From NCBI RefSeq assembly GCF_900451175.1, contig NZ_UGJJ01000001.1, positions 1 to 64,000 of the forward strand: DNA of 64,000 bases, read 5' to 3'. Made by a program: the position numbers and the translations under genes. Positions within the stretch are counted from its first letter, which is position 1. Every line of letters begins with the position of its first letter. This DNA is from Kingella potus (lineage in GTDB: Bacteria > Pseudomonadota > Gammaproteobacteria > Burkholderiales > Neisseriaceae). The notes under the pieces are model-generated. The model made no database searches. It had not been told where the DNA came from and saw only the letters and a list, made by a program, of their open reading frames with translations. Shown piece after piece: positions 48,856 through 57,986 of the stretch.

Positions 48856-49815
48856 ATGAAGCCCGTCTTTCTTGACTTCGAACAGCCGCTGGCCGAGCTG
48901 ACCAAAAAAATCGAAGAATTGCGTTTCGTCCAAGGCGAATCCGCCGTCGACATCAGCGACGAAATAGAGCGTTTGCAGAAAAAAAGCAGCGAGCTGGCCA
49001 AATCCATCTACGCCAAACTCACTCCCGCGCAGGTGTCGCAGGTGTCGCGCCATCCTCAGCGTCCCTACACTTTGGACTACATCGCCGCGCTGTGCACCGA
49101 TTTCCAAGAGCTGCACGGCGACCGCCATTTCGCCGACGACCACGCCATCGTCGGCGGCCTGGCGCGTTTCAACGGCGAGAGCGTTGTTGTGATCGGTCAT
49201 CAGAAAGGCCGCGACACCAAAGAAAAAATCCGCCGCAATTTCGGTATGCCGCGCCCCGAGGGCTACCGCAAAGCCCTGCGCCTGATGCGTTTGGCGGAAA
49301 AATTCCGTCTGCCCGTGCTGACTTTTGTCGATACGCCCGGAGCCTATCCCGGCATCGGTGCCGAAGAGCGCAACCAGTCCGAAGCCATCGGCCGCAACCT
49401 CTACGAGCTGACCAAGCTCAAAGTGCCCGTTATCTGCACCATTATCGGCGAGGGCGGCTCCGGCGGCGCATTGGCGATTGCCGTGGGCGATTATGTGAAC
49501 ATGCTGCAATATTCCACCTATTCGGTGATTTCGCCCGAGGGCTGCGCCTCGATTTTGTGGAAAACCGCCGAAAAGGCGGCCGATGCCGCCGCCGCGCTGG
49601 GCATTACCGCCGACAGGCTCGCCAAGCTCGGCCTTGTCGACAAAGTAATCGAAGAGCCTTTGGGCGGGGCGCACCGCAATTACGAAGAGCTGACGGACAG
49701 GGTGCGCGAAGTGTTGTCCGAACAGCTCCGCGCGGCACAGGATATGCCCTTGTCCGACCTGCTCGACCGCCGTTTCGGGCGCATTATGGCCTACGGGCAG
49801 TTTGTTGAAAAATAA
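48856..49815 (+). CDS. accA: Acetyl-CoA carboxylase carboxyltransferase alpha subunit
   Basis: The 319-aa protein [44 protein letters not shown] and the core [49 protein letters not shown] are typical AccA. With AccD it transfers CO2 from biotin to acetyl-CoA in fatty acid synthesis. The start at 48856 fits family length. Confidence 0.97.
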   Translation: MKPVFLDFEQPLAELTKKIEELRFVQGESAVDISDEIERLQKKSSELAKSIYAKLTPAQVSQVSRHPQRPYTLDYIAALCTDFQELHGDRHFADDHAIVGGLARFNGESVVVIGHQKGRDTKEKIRRNFGMPRPEGYRKALRLMRLAEKFRLPVLTFVDTPGAYPGIGAEERNQSEAIGRNLYELTKLKVPVICTIIGEGGSGGALAIAVGDYVNMLQYSTYSVISPEGCASILWKTAEKAADAAAALGITADRLAKLGLVDKVIEEPLGGAHRNYEELTDRVREVLSEQLRAAQDMPLSDLLDRRFGRIMAYGQFVEK

Positions 49816-49822
49816 TCCCGCA

Positions 49823-49854
49823 AGGCCGTCTGAAACCGTGTTTTCAGACGGCCT
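49823..49854. terminator. Inverted DUS pair terminator after accA
   Basis: AGGCCGTCTGAAA and TTTCAGACGGCCT arms followed by T5. Confidence 0.85.
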
Positions 49855-49867
49855 TTTTCTTTGTTCC

Positions 49868-49915
49868 GTCATAGCGGGACAAAATAAAGAACTGCGGCCT
49901 TGCCGCGCATTGCCG
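49868..49915. repeat. MITE-like ACAAAATA repeat, copy 2 (one end only)
   Basis: CATAGCGGGACAAAATAAAGAACTGCGGCCTTGCCGC is nearly the left half of the copy at 60764; the right end is missing. Confidence 0.5.
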
Positions 49916-49935
49916 TTTTTTGAAAGGATTTGCCG

Positions 49936-50529
49936 ATGAAAAGCATATTTAAAGCACTCCTTGCCGCCGCTCTGCTGCTGCCCTGCCTCGCCTTTGCGGC
50001 GGGCAAAGGTGCGGGCGAGAAGCTGCGTACGCCGAAGCTGCCCGCCGGATTTGCCGCGGTCTTCCGCGACAACAGCAACGGTGTGGACATGACCGAATAT
50101 GTACCCAAAGGACAAAGCGTTGAAAAATGGCAGGAAATGATCACCATCCAAGTAATGGGCAGCAAGCAGCGCCCCAGTGCCGAGGGGATCTACCGCTTTA
50201 TTTCCCAAAGCTGGATAGGGGTCTGCGGCGACGGAAGCGTGCAGAAAACCGAAGTCCCGCCCACCCTCAACGGCTATCCTGTGATTGCTTGGGTGGCGGG
50301 CTGTCTGAACAATCCGCAAAGCGGTACGCCCGAATTTACCTTCTTCAAAGCCATCGAAGGCCGCGACGCGCTCTACATCGCCCAATACGCCTTCCGCCAC
50401 GAGCCCGACTATGCCGAAGCCGACCGCGCCTCCCGCTACCTGAGGGCTGTCAGCGTCTGCGACAGCCGCGTCAAAGCGGGCGAACCGTATTCCTGCGCGG
50501 GCGGCAAAGCCGGCGGGAAGAAAAAATAA
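49936..50529 (+). CDS. Secreted/periplasmic protein (197 aa), unknown
   Basis: A signal peptide (MKSIFKALLAAALLLPCLAFAAG) is followed by a soluble domain (YVPKGQSVEKWQEMITIQVMG, FISQSWIGVCGDGSVQKTEVPP, ACLNNPQSG) with four Cys that could form disulfides. The end is Lys-rich. AAAGGATTTGCCG precedes the start. No family recognised. Confidence 0.75.
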   Translation: MKSIFKALLAAALLLPCLAFAAGKGAGEKLRTPKLPAGFAAVFRDNSNGVDMTEYVPKGQSVEKWQEMITIQVMGSKQRPSAEGIYRFISQSWIGVCGDGSVQKTEVPPTLNGYPVIAWVAGCLNNPQSGTPEFTFFKAIEGRDALYIAQYAFRHEPDYAEADRASRYLRAVSVCDSRVKAGEPYSCAGGKAGGKKK

Positions 50530-50536
50530 GCGTTGC

Positions 50537-50567
50537 AGGCCGTCTGAAAGCTGTTTTCAGACGGCCT
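50537..50567. terminator. Inverted DUS pair terminator
   Basis: AGGCCGTCTGAAAGC and GTTTTCAGACGGCCT, followed by TTTC. Confidence 0.75.
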
Positions 50568-50652
50568 TTCGGTTTTTTCCGGCCGCTACGGCCCGCACCG
50601 CACGCCGCCGTCTGTCTGCCCGTCATACCCGCACCATCGAAAGGAATCTGCC

Positions 50653-52248
50653 ATGACCGCCGTTTGGAATGCTCCGCCGCCGCTTGCCGGGCTGGTTCGC
50701 GCGGCAGGGCGGCACCGTGTTTTGGCCGTGTGCCTGCCCGATTTGCGCCTGCCTGAATTTGCCGCTTCCGCCACACCCTGCGAAACGGAACGGCGTTTTC
50801 TCGAACGCTGGCCGCAGCAGTCGGCCTGCGTGCAGTTTGCCGCGCCCAACATCCTGCACGGACTGCTGCCCGGCTGCGCGCTGTGGCTGATGCCGCCCGT
50901 TTGCGCCGCCCGTCTGCACGAGCATTTTTCAGACGGCCTGCAATGGCAGACGGAGCCTGTGCCGCAAACCGCCGCCGCGCCGCAGAAGCCGTGGTACCGG
51001 CCGTCTGAAAACGCGGGCGGAAAGCCGCCGCAGCACGTTGCCGTGGTCGGCGCGGGCATTGCGGGGGCGGCCACGGCCTATGCGCTGGCCGTGCGCGGCG
51101 TGCGCGTTACCGTACTCGAAGCCGCCGCTGCCGCCCACGCCGCCAGCGGCAACCGCCAGGGTTTGCTGTATGCCAAAATCTCCGCACACGACACCGCGCA
51201 GACCGAGCTGCTGCTTGGCGGCTACGGCCACAGCCGCCGCCTGCTCGACGCGCTGCTGCCCGAACGGGAAAACTGGCAGCCCTGCGGCCTGCTGCATCTG
51301 AACCACAACCCCGCCGAAGCCCGCCGCAACGCCGGCCTCGCCATGCAGACGCACCACAGCCATCTTTATCGCGGCGTGAGTGTGCATGAGGCAGGCAAAA
51401 TCGCGGGCATCGATGTGTATTCAGACGGCCTCTACTGGCCGCAGGGCGCGTGGCTGCACCCGCCCGCGCTGGTACGCGCCCTGTTGGCGCATCCGAACAT
51501 CACGCTGCACGAACACACGCCGCTGCTTGCGGCACAATGGCAGGACGGCGCGTGGCGGCTGCAAACGCCTGCGCACAGCTTCTCTGCCGCACACATCGTC
51601 TACTGTACCGGCGCGGACAGCCCGCGCCTTCCCGCTCTGTCGGATTTACCCTGGCAGCTGATACGCGGCCAAACCGGCCTGGCCGCCGCCACAGCCTATA
51701 CAGGCCGTCTGAAAACCGCCCTTTCCGCCGCCTGCTACATCAGCCCCGCGTGGCAGGGCCTACACTGCTACGGCGCGAGTTTCACCCCGCACGACAGCGG
51801 CAGCGGCTGGCGCGAAGCCGACGAAGAACACAACCGCCGCGAGCTCCTGCGCCTGCACCCGCAGCTTGCCGCAGAGCTTGCCGCCTCTCCTGCGGGCGCA
51901 GGCCATGCCGCCGTGCGCTGCGACAGCCCCGACCATCTGCCCTGCGTCGGCCGCCTTGCCGACTACGCTGCGATGAAGCGGCTGTATGCCAAACTTGCCC
52001 ACGACAAAAACTATCCGCTGCATGATTCCTGCCCCTATCTGCCCAACGCCTGGGTCAATGCCGCCCACGGCAGCCGCGCTCTGGCCACCGCGCCGTGGTG
52101 TGCCGAGCAGCTTGCCGCCGAAATCCTCGGCCTGCCGCAGCCCTTCTCCCGCCGCCTGCGCGAAGCCCTGCACCCAAACCGCCACATCGTCCGCGCCATC
52201 GTCCGCAGCCATGAAGCAGGGCAGGGCGTTTCCCCGTTCGGGAAATAG
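50653..52248 (+). CDS. mnmC: MnmC FAD-dependent oxidase (tRNA wobble uridine modification), oxidase part only
   Basis: The FAD domain begins at VAVVGAGIAGAATAYALAVRGVRVTVLEA and continues with ASGNRQGLLYAKISAHDTAQTELLLGGYGHSRRL and ends HGSRALATAPWCAEQLAAEILGLPQPF, all typical of MnmC. This part removes the carboxymethyl group from cmnm5(s2)U34 in tRNA. The N-terminal methyltransferase of the bifunctional E. coli enzyme is missing; only about 120 residues of unclear sequence precede the FAD domain. The methyltransferase must be elsewhere or absent. Confidence 0.85.
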   Translation: MTAVWNAPPPLAGLVRAAGRHRVLAVCLPDLRLPEFAASATPCETERRFLERWPQQSACVQFAAPNILHGLLPGCALWLMPPVCAARLHEHFSDGLQWQTEPVPQTAAAPQKPWYRPSENAGGKPPQHVAVVGAGIAGAATAYALAVRGVRVTVLEAAAAAHAASGNRQGLLYAKISAHDTAQTELLLGGYGHSRRLLDALLPERENWQPCGLLHLNHNPAEARRNAGLAMQTHHSHLYRGVSVHEAGKIAGIDVYSDGLYWPQGAWLHPPALVRALLAHPNITLHEHTPLLAAQWQDGAWRLQTPAHSFSAAHIVYCTGADSPRLPALSDLPWQLIRGQTGLAAATAYTGRLKTALSAACYISPAWQGLHCYGASFTPHDSGSGWREADEEHNRRELLRLHPQLAAELAASPAGAGHAAVRCDSPDHLPCVGRLADYAAMKRLYAKLAHDKNYPLHDSCPYLPNAWVNAAHGSRALATAPWCAEQLAAEILGLPQPFSRRLREALHPNRHIVRAIVRSHEAGQGVSPFGK

Positions 52249-52289
52249 TTTTATAAAAACTATCAAAATGTAAAAACCGATAAACAAAA

Positions 52290-52318
52290 TTGACTGCAAT
52301 AACGATAAACCTTATTAT
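52290..52318 (+). promoter_or_regulatory. Promoter of dps
   Basis: TTGACT, 17 bases, TATTAT. GATAA and TTATC in the spacer and -10 form a dyad (ACGATAAACCTTATTATC) that could bind a Fur-type regulator. Confidence 0.55.
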
Positions 52319-52410
52319 CCGCATCATTCGCACGGCAGAGGCCGTCCGAACGAAAAAGCCGCCGGCCAACCGCCGCCGGAATGTCCGCCAAACCAACCAA
52401 GGAGTCCGTT

Positions 52411-52881
52411 ATGAGCATCAACATCGGTATGACCGACCGGCAGCGCGAAGACATCGCCAAAGGCCTGTCCCAACTGCTTGCCGACAGCTACACCCTCTAT
52501 CTGAAAACCCACAACTACCATTGGAACGTGCGCGGCCCGATGTTCCACAGCCTGCACACCATGTTTGAAACGCAATACAACGAGCTTGCGCTGGCGGTGG
52601 ACGAAATTGCCGAACGCATCCGCGCCCTCGGCTTTCTCGCGCCGGGTTCGTACAGCGAATTTGCCGCCCTCTCGTCCATTAAAGAAGGCAACAGCCAAAA
52701 CGACGCGCACACCATGATCCGCGAGCTGGTGGAAGGCCAGGAAACCATCGTCCGCATCTGCCGCGAAATCTTCCCGCTGGCGGAAGAAGCCGCCGACGAA
52801 CCCACCGCCGACCTGCTGACCACCCGTATGCAGGCACACGAAAAAACCGCCTGGATGCTGCGCGTGCTGCTCGAGAAGTAA
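52411..52881 (+). CDS. dps: Dps-family ferritin-like DNA protection protein
   Basis: The 156-aa protein has the ferroxidase residues in LKTHNYHWNVRGPMFHSLHTMFETQYNELALAVDEIAERIRALG. Dps dodecamers oxidise and store iron, limiting peroxide damage. CCAAGGAGTCCGTT precedes the start. Confidence 0.95.
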   Translation: MSINIGMTDRQREDIAKGLSQLLADSYTLYLKTHNYHWNVRGPMFHSLHTMFETQYNELALAVDEIAERIRALGFLAPGSYSEFAALSSIKEGNSQNDAHTMIRELVEGQETIVRICREIFPLAEEAADEPTADLLTTRMQAHEKTAWMLRVLLEK

Positions 52882-52902
52882 ACACAGGCCGTTTACAATG
52901 GC

Positions 52903-52931
52903 AGGCCGTCTGAAACCTTTTCAGACGGCCT
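52903..52931. terminator. Inverted DUS pair terminator after dps
   Basis: AGGCCGTCTGAAA and TTTTCAGACGGCCT with a very short loop. Confidence 0.75.
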
Positions 52932-52976
52932 CAAAGCGTACAAAGGCCGTCTGAAAACCTCCTCCCGAGAACCGAT

Positions 52977-54074
52977 ATGAACCATCCCGAAATCTTTATC
53001 GCCGTCGTCATCGTATTGCAGCTCTTCACCTACGGGCTGGGGCGTTCGCTGCAATGGCTGTTTGCCCCGCTGCTCGGGCGGCGCGGCCGCATCCGCCTGA
53101 TGGTGCTGGCCTTTTTCGTTTCAGACGGCCTCCTGGCAGGCCTGCTGCTGCAACTGGGGCATTTCGTTTTCCGCGTGATGGCCTTTTGGATGGTGCTGCT
53201 GCTGTTTGTCATGTATGCCGCGCTGGCCACCTTCCTGCTCCACCTGCTGCTGCGCCGCCTGATGCCGCAGGCGCATCTTGCGCGCGCCCTGCGCCTGTTT
53301 GCCCCGCTGGCCGTTGCCGCCCTGTTCGCATGGGGTCTGTACAACGCCTACACCCCCGTCGTGCGCCACCAAAGTATCGTCATCGGCAAAAAGCTCGACC
53401 GCCCGCTGCGCATCGCCATGGCCGCCGACACCCACCTCGGCATCCTCGTCGGCAGCCGCCAGCTCGACCGCCTCGCCGCGATCATGGCGCAGGAAAAGCC
53501 CGACATCATCCTGCTGCCGGGCGATTTGATGGACGACAACGTACAGGCCTACCGCCGCGAAAACATGCGCCCGCATCTGGCACGGCTCCGGGCACCGCTG
53601 GGCGTATATGCCACTTTGGGCAACCACGACCTTTTCGGCGACGAAAAAGCCATCTACGAAGAGCTGGAAAAAGCGGGCATCCGCGTCCTGGCCAACCGCG
53701 TTATCGAAAAAGACGGCCTGCTCATTGCCGGACGCAACGACGATATGGACAAAAAACGCCCGAGCACCGAAAAGCTGCTGGCCGGACACGACACCACCCG
53801 CCCCGTCATCCTCCTCGACCACCGCCCGACGCAAATCGAAGAACACAGCCGCCTGCCCGTGGACATCCAGGTTTCCGGCCACGTCCACAACGGCCAGGTC
53901 GCCCCTGCCAACCTCATCGTCCGCACCCTCTACCGCCTGCACTACGGCTATGAAAAAATCGGCAACGGCCACTTCTTCGTAACCTCCGGCTACGGCTTCT
54001 GGGGCATCCCCCTGCGGCTGGGTTCGCAGGCCGAAGTATGGATTATCGACGTAAGCGGCAGCCCGCCCGCCTGA
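52977..54074 (+). CDS. Membrane-anchored metallophosphoesterase
   Basis: The first 135 residues hold about four membrane segments. The catalytic domain has the standard motifs MAADTHLGI, LLPGDLMDD, TLGNHDLFGD and VSGHVHNGQ that bind two metal ions. Members such as YkuE/LpxG-like proteins act on lipids or cell-wall intermediates; the substrate here is not clear. 365 aa. Confidence 0.85.
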   Translation: MNHPEIFIAVVIVLQLFTYGLGRSLQWLFAPLLGRRGRIRLMVLAFFVSDGLLAGLLLQLGHFVFRVMAFWMVLLLFVMYAALATFLLHLLLRRLMPQAHLARALRLFAPLAVAALFAWGLYNAYTPVVRHQSIVIGKKLDRPLRIAMAADTHLGILVGSRQLDRLAAIMAQEKPDIILLPGDLMDDNVQAYRRENMRPHLARLRAPLGVYATLGNHDLFGDEKAIYEELEKAGIRVLANRVIEKDGLLIAGRNDDMDKKRPSTEKLLAGHDTTRPVILLDHRPTQIEEHSRLPVDIQVSGHVHNGQVAPANLIVRTLYRLHYGYEKIGNGHFFVTSGYGFWGIPLRLGSQAEVWIIDVSGSPPA

Positions 54075-54182
54075 ACGCCGCCGCAGGCCGTCTGAAAACC
54101 GTGCGGACGGCTGCGGCGGCCAATCCCACGGCACATTCCGCCTCCTTTTTATTCCGCCCACCTTTTTCAGACGGCCTGTTTC

Positions 54183-54857
54183 ATGCGCACCCTCCGCAAA
54201 ATCCTTATCCGCGCCACCCTTGCCCTGCTTGCCGCAGCAGCAGCCTATTTCGCCGCCGCATGGCTGCTCTCGTCGGTCGTTATGCGGGAAAACCGGAGCG
54301 GCAGCGGCATTACCCTTTACCTGCGCAGCAACGGCGCACACGCCGACATCGTCATGCCGCTGGCAAACGGCACATACGACTGGCGCACCGTTGCCGATCC
54401 CGCCGCCACCGCCGCTCAAAGCAAGGCCTACCGCTACATCGCCGTCGGCTGGGGCGAGCGCGACTTCTACCTCAACACCCCGCGCTGGCGCGACCTCACC
54501 GCCGCCACCGCCGTCCGCGCCCTCAGCGGCGCAAACCGCACCCTCATCCACACCGCCTATTCCGCCGAGCCGCCCGCCGAAGGCGCATACGCCGTGCGCT
54601 TCACCGTATCGCACGAACAATACCGCCGCCTGGCAGAAAACCTCGCCGCACATTTCAAACGGCGCAACGGCCGCACCCTCCCCGTTTCCGGCGCACACTA
54701 CACCCCCGACGACGCATTCTACGAAGCCGAAGGCCGCTACCACCTTTTCAACACCTGCAACAGCTGGCTCAACCGCCGACTGGCCGAAAGCGGCCTGCGC
54801 TCCGTCGTTTGGACTCCTTTCGCCGCCCCGCTGCTGGATGCCTACCGACAGCCGTGA
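54183..54857 (+). CDS. TIGR02117-family (DUF2459) protein
   Basis: The 224-aa protein has an N-terminal membrane segment (ILIRATLALLAAAAAYFAAAWLL), then NGAHADIVMPL, YRYIAVGWGERDFYLNTP and HLFNTCNSWLNRRLAESGL, the DUF2459 pattern with conserved Asn-Thr-Cys. Known from urease-linked genes in other bacteria but there is no urease here. Function unknown. Confidence 0.8.
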   Translation: MRTLRKILIRATLALLAAAAAYFAAAWLLSSVVMRENRSGSGITLYLRSNGAHADIVMPLANGTYDWRTVADPAATAAQSKAYRYIAVGWGERDFYLNTPRWRDLTAATAVRALSGANRTLIHTAYSAEPPAEGAYAVRFTVSHEQYRRLAENLAAHFKRRNGRTLPVSGAHYTPDDAFYEAEGRYHLFNTCNSWLNRRLAESGLRSVVWTPFAAPLLDAYRQP

Positions 54858-54961
54858 GGCCGTCTGAAATGCCGTGGTACGTTTTTTTCAGACGGCCTCT
54901 GCCGTTGCCGCAAAAACCGCGTGCGTGGCAGAGCTGCAAGCACGCGCCCCGATTCCTCACC

Positions 54962-54991
54962 GTAGGGTGTGTCGCCGAAGCGACGCACGCG
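54962..54991 (+). repeat. TAGGGTGTG-type short inverted repeat
   Basis: GTAGGGTGTGTCGCC then GAAGCGACGCACGCG, with GTCGC/GCGAC stem. Same family as 36187, 55074 and 55253. Confidence 0.75.
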
Positions 54992-55073
54992 TTTTTTGTG
55001 TCGTACAAAGCATCAGGCCGTCTGAAATACCGAGGTACGTTTTTTAACGAAGCACGCGCCCCGATTCCGCATC

Positions 55074-55434
55074 GTAGGGTGTGTCGCCGAAGCGACGCAC
55101 GCGTTTGACATTATTCGGGTACAGAGGCCGTTTGCCGCTCTCCGAAAAAAAACCGCGTGCGTGGCAGAGCCACACACCCTACACAAATCCCCCGTAAAGT
55201 GTATTGCCCAAAGTCGGCGCACGCGTCCCCAAAACCCGCAGCAAATTCCACCGTAGGGTGTGTCGCCAAAGCGACGCACGCGTTTGACATTATTCGGGTA
55301 CAGAGGCCGTTTGCCGCTCTCCGAAAAAAAAAACCGCGTGCGTGGCAGAGCCACACACCCTACACAAATCCCCCGTAAAGTGTGTTGCCCAAAGCCGGCG
55401 CACGCATTCCCAAAACCCGCAGCAAACCCCACCC
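55074..55434 (+). repeat. Tandem duplication of a 179-bp unit containing the TAGGGTGTG repeat
   Basis: The unit 55074-55252 is followed directly by a near-identical copy from 55253 to about 55434. Differences are few substitutions and an A-run length (8 against 10). Each unit has a forward element at its start and an inverse element about 85 bases in. No gene is present from 54858 to 55490. Confidence 0.85.
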
Positions 55435-55451
55435 TACGCGGGGTAGGCCGT

Positions 55452-55470
55452 TTGGGCTACAATGCCGCCT
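55452..55470 (+). promoter_or_regulatory. Extended -10 type promoter of the sulfatase-fold gene
   Basis: GTTTGGGCTACAATGC with TACAAT at 55458-55463. The same string occurs before the HIT gene (57284-57298). Confidence 0.5.
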
Positions 55471-55490
55471 TTTTTCCGCACCCGAGAGCC

Positions 55491-57221
55491 ATGCACTACA
55501 TCCTGCTCGCCCTGTTCGCCGCCGCCGCGCTGGCCGTCGGCGGCAAAGCCCACTACCGCTGGACGCGCTTTTTTGCCGCCTGCCAGTTCGTCTTCTTCTC
55601 CGGCCTGATGTTCGCCGCCTGCGGCCAGTGGCAGCGCGCCCTCAATTTCGCCTGCGTGCTGTTTGTCGTCCTCATCCTGTTCCACCGCCTGAAAATCCAC
55701 TATTACAAACAGCCGCTGCTGGTGTCCGACTTCCTGCTTGCCTTCGACTGGCGCAACTGGGAAACGCTCACCCACTACAAAGGCGCGATTGCCGCCGTGG
55801 CCGGCCTTGTCGGCATACTTGCCTACGCCCTGTTCGGCTGGTCGGGCGCGGCGGTTGCAGACGGCATTTGGCGCATCCTTGCCGCCGCCGCCGCCGCCGC
55901 CGCCCTGCTGCTGATGGTGCGTTACACCAAAGACAAACGCGCCGTGCAGGTATGGCTCGACTCGCTGCCCGACGACGGCCGCGACGTGTTCCTCAACCTG
56001 CCCATGTCCTGCCGCAGCATCTTCTTCAAAACGCCCGAATTTGACGGCGACGGCGAACGCTTCCGGCAGCTTGCGGCGGAACAGAGGCCGTCTGAAACAG
56101 AACAGGACGGCGCAGACAGGCCCGACATCGTCGTCTGTTTGCAGGAATCCACTTTCAACCCGCACAACATCGCCCTGCAAAGCCACAATCTGCCGCCCAT
56201 GCCCATGTTCGACCCGCAGCCGGACACCCGTTTTGCCGCCCCTTTGCGCGTACACACCTTCGGCGGCGGCACTTGGAAATCCGAATTTGCCCTGTTGGCC
56301 GGCGTGCCCTCCACCGATTTCGGCGCACAGGCAAGCGGCGTGTTTTATTCCGTCGTGCCGCATCTTCGGGGCGGCCTCGTCCAAAACCTCAAAGCCCACG
56401 GCTACTACTGCGTCGCCCTCTCGCCCTTTACCAAAGGCAACTACAACGCCAAAGCCGCCTACGACCACTTCGGCTTCGACCTCGTCCTCCAGCCGCAGGA
56501 ACTCGGCTACCCCGCGCCGCTGAGCAAAAACCTCTGGCACATCGGCAGCGGCGAAATGCTGTATTACGCACAGATGATTCTGGAAAAACGCCATCCCGCG
56601 CTGGAACAGATTGCGCAGCCGCTGTTTGTCTATGTGCTGACCATGAAAGAACACGGCCCCTACCGCAGCGACACGCCCAACCGTTACGGCCTGGTTTCAG
56701 ACGGCCTGTCCGACAAAGCCGTCGGCAGCCTCAACGACTACGCCGCCCGCATCGCCGATTTGAATCTGGCCACCGAAGATTTCAACCAATGGCTGCAACG
56801 GCGCGCCGCCGGTGTTGCCGCCGCTCCCGATGCTGCGCAAAACGGTTTTCAGACGGCCTCGCCATCACAGAGCCGCACCCCGCCGCGCGACTATGTTTTC
56901 GCCTATTTCGGCGACCACCAGCCCAATTTCGAACACTTTTCCCTGCCCGTGCAAAGCGGATTTGCCCATCCCGAATACCTGACCCAATGCGCCGTCCGCA
57001 GCAGCCTGCGCCACACCCCGCCGCCGCACGGCCTGCTTGATCTCGCCCTGTTCGGCAGCGTGGTTTTGGAAACCGCCGGCCTCGAAGCGAAAGACGGCCT
57101 GATGCAGGCCAATGCCGCCATCCGCCGCCTGGCCGACGGCCGCCTCGAAGACTGTCCCGACCGCCGGCTTGTCGGCGACTACCGCGATTATCTCTACCGC
57201 CATTTGAAAATCACCGGCTGA
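55491..57221 (+). CDS. Sulfatase-fold membrane enzyme (LTA synthase/phosphoethanolamine transferase-like)
   Basis: The 576-aa protein has about five N-terminal membrane segments (MHYILLALFAAAALAVGGKAHYRW, VFFSGLMFAACG, FACVLFVVLILF, GAIAAVAGLVGILAYALF). The periplasmic domain has the PF00884 pattern PDIVVCLQESTFNPHNI, TWKSEFALLAG and YVFAYFGDHQPNFE with metal-binding acid and His. Such enzymes move phosphoethanolamine or phosphoglycerol onto surface glycans or lipids. The substrate is not identifiable. The start at 55491 excludes the repeat region upstream, which is open in frame. Confidence 0.8.
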   Translation: MHYILLALFAAAALAVGGKAHYRWTRFFAACQFVFFSGLMFAACGQWQRALNFACVLFVVLILFHRLKIHYYKQPLLVSDFLLAFDWRNWETLTHYKGAIAAVAGLVGILAYALFGWSGAAVADGIWRILAAAAAAAALLLMVRYTKDKRAVQVWLDSLPDDGRDVFLNLPMSCRSIFFKTPEFDGDGERFRQLAAEQRPSETEQDGADRPDIVVCLQESTFNPHNIALQSHNLPPMPMFDPQPDTRFAAPLRVHTFGGGTWKSEFALLAGVPSTDFGAQASGVFYSVVPHLRGGLVQNLKAHGYYCVALSPFTKGNYNAKAAYDHFGFDLVLQPQELGYPAPLSKNLWHIGSGEMLYYAQMILEKRHPALEQIAQPLFVYVLTMKEHGPYRSDTPNRYGLVSDGLSDKAVGSLNDYAARIADLNLATEDFNQWLQRRAAGVAAAPDAAQNGFQTASPSQSRTPPRDYVFAYFGDHQPNFEHFSLPVQSGFAHPEYLTQCAVRSSLRHTPPPHGLLDLALFGSVVLETAGLEAKDGLMQANAAIRRLADGRLEDCPDRRLVGDYRDYLYRHLKITG

Positions 57222-57283
57222 GGCGGCAAAGGCAGAGGCCGTCTGAAAACCCGCGCCGCCGCGCATCCGCCGCCGTCCGCCCG

Positions 57284-57298
57284 TTTGGGCTACAATGC
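57284..57298 (+). promoter_or_regulatory. Extended -10 type promoter of the HIT gene
   Basis: TTTGGGCTACAATGC, TACAAT at 57291-57296, identical to the string before 55491. Confidence 0.5.
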
Positions 57299-57322
57299 GC
57301 CTTTTTTTGCAGCAGGTATCCG

Positions 57323-57742
57323 ATGGAAAATTGTCCGATTTGCGCCGCCGCCGGCGAAGAAGTTTTATGGAGCAACGCCAAAATGCGTGTGATTGCCGTG
57401 CACGACGAAGCCAACGCCCCCGCGTTCTGCCGCGTTGTCTGGCAGGAACACATTGCCGAAATGACCGACCTTGCCCCCGCCGAACGCGGCGAACTGATGG
57501 ACACCGTCTGGCGGCTCGAAAGCGCGATGCGGCAGGTGCTGCGGCCGGCCAAAATCAATCTGGCCAGCTTGGGCAATGTTGTGCCGCACCTGCATTGGCA
57601 CGTTATCGCGCGTTTTGCCGACGATGCCTGTTTCCCCGCCCCGATATGGGCGGCGGCGCGGCGCGATGCGGAGCCGGCCCTGCCCGAAGGATGGACGCGG
57701 CAGGTGGCCGCGCTGCTGGCGGCGGATGCCGGAACATCCTGA
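57323..57742 (+). CDS. HIT-family hydrolase
   Basis: The 139-aa protein has CPICA at the N-terminus and the histidine triad in VVPHLHWHVIARF. HIT proteins hydrolyse nucleotide phosphoramidates or related compounds. AGCAGGTATCCG precedes the start. Confidence 0.9.
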   Translation: MENCPICAAAGEEVLWSNAKMRVIAVHDEANAPAFCRVVWQEHIAEMTDLAPAERGELMDTVWRLESAMRQVLRPAKINLASLGNVVPHLHWHVIARFADDACFPAPIWAAARRDAEPALPEGWTRQVAALLAADAGTS

Positions 57743-57871
57743 TTGTTTCCCGGCCATGATGTGCCGCCGCACAGCGTTGCAGCCGTCTGAAAAAAGCCCT
57801 GCGCCCCACGCAGAGCCGGAAACGGGGCGGGGCAGGGCAGGGCGGACTCGGGATTCCGACTGCCGTATGTA

Positions 57872-57950
57872 CGCCGGAACAAAATAAAAAAAGATACAAG
57901 GCGCGGCCGGGCCGCAGATTGTTTGTTTTGTTTCGCTATCCCGCCCGTTT
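57872..57950. repeat. MITE-like ACAAAATA repeat, copy 3
   Basis: CGCCGGAACAAAATAAAAAA at the left and TTTGTTTTGTTTCGC at the right as imperfect inverted ends, with a GC-rich core. About 80 bases. Nothing else is seen in 57743-57986 apart from a DUS near 57785. Confidence 0.55.
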
Positions 57951-57986
57951 TTTGTTTTACCTGTGCCGTATGAAAGGATTTTTAAG

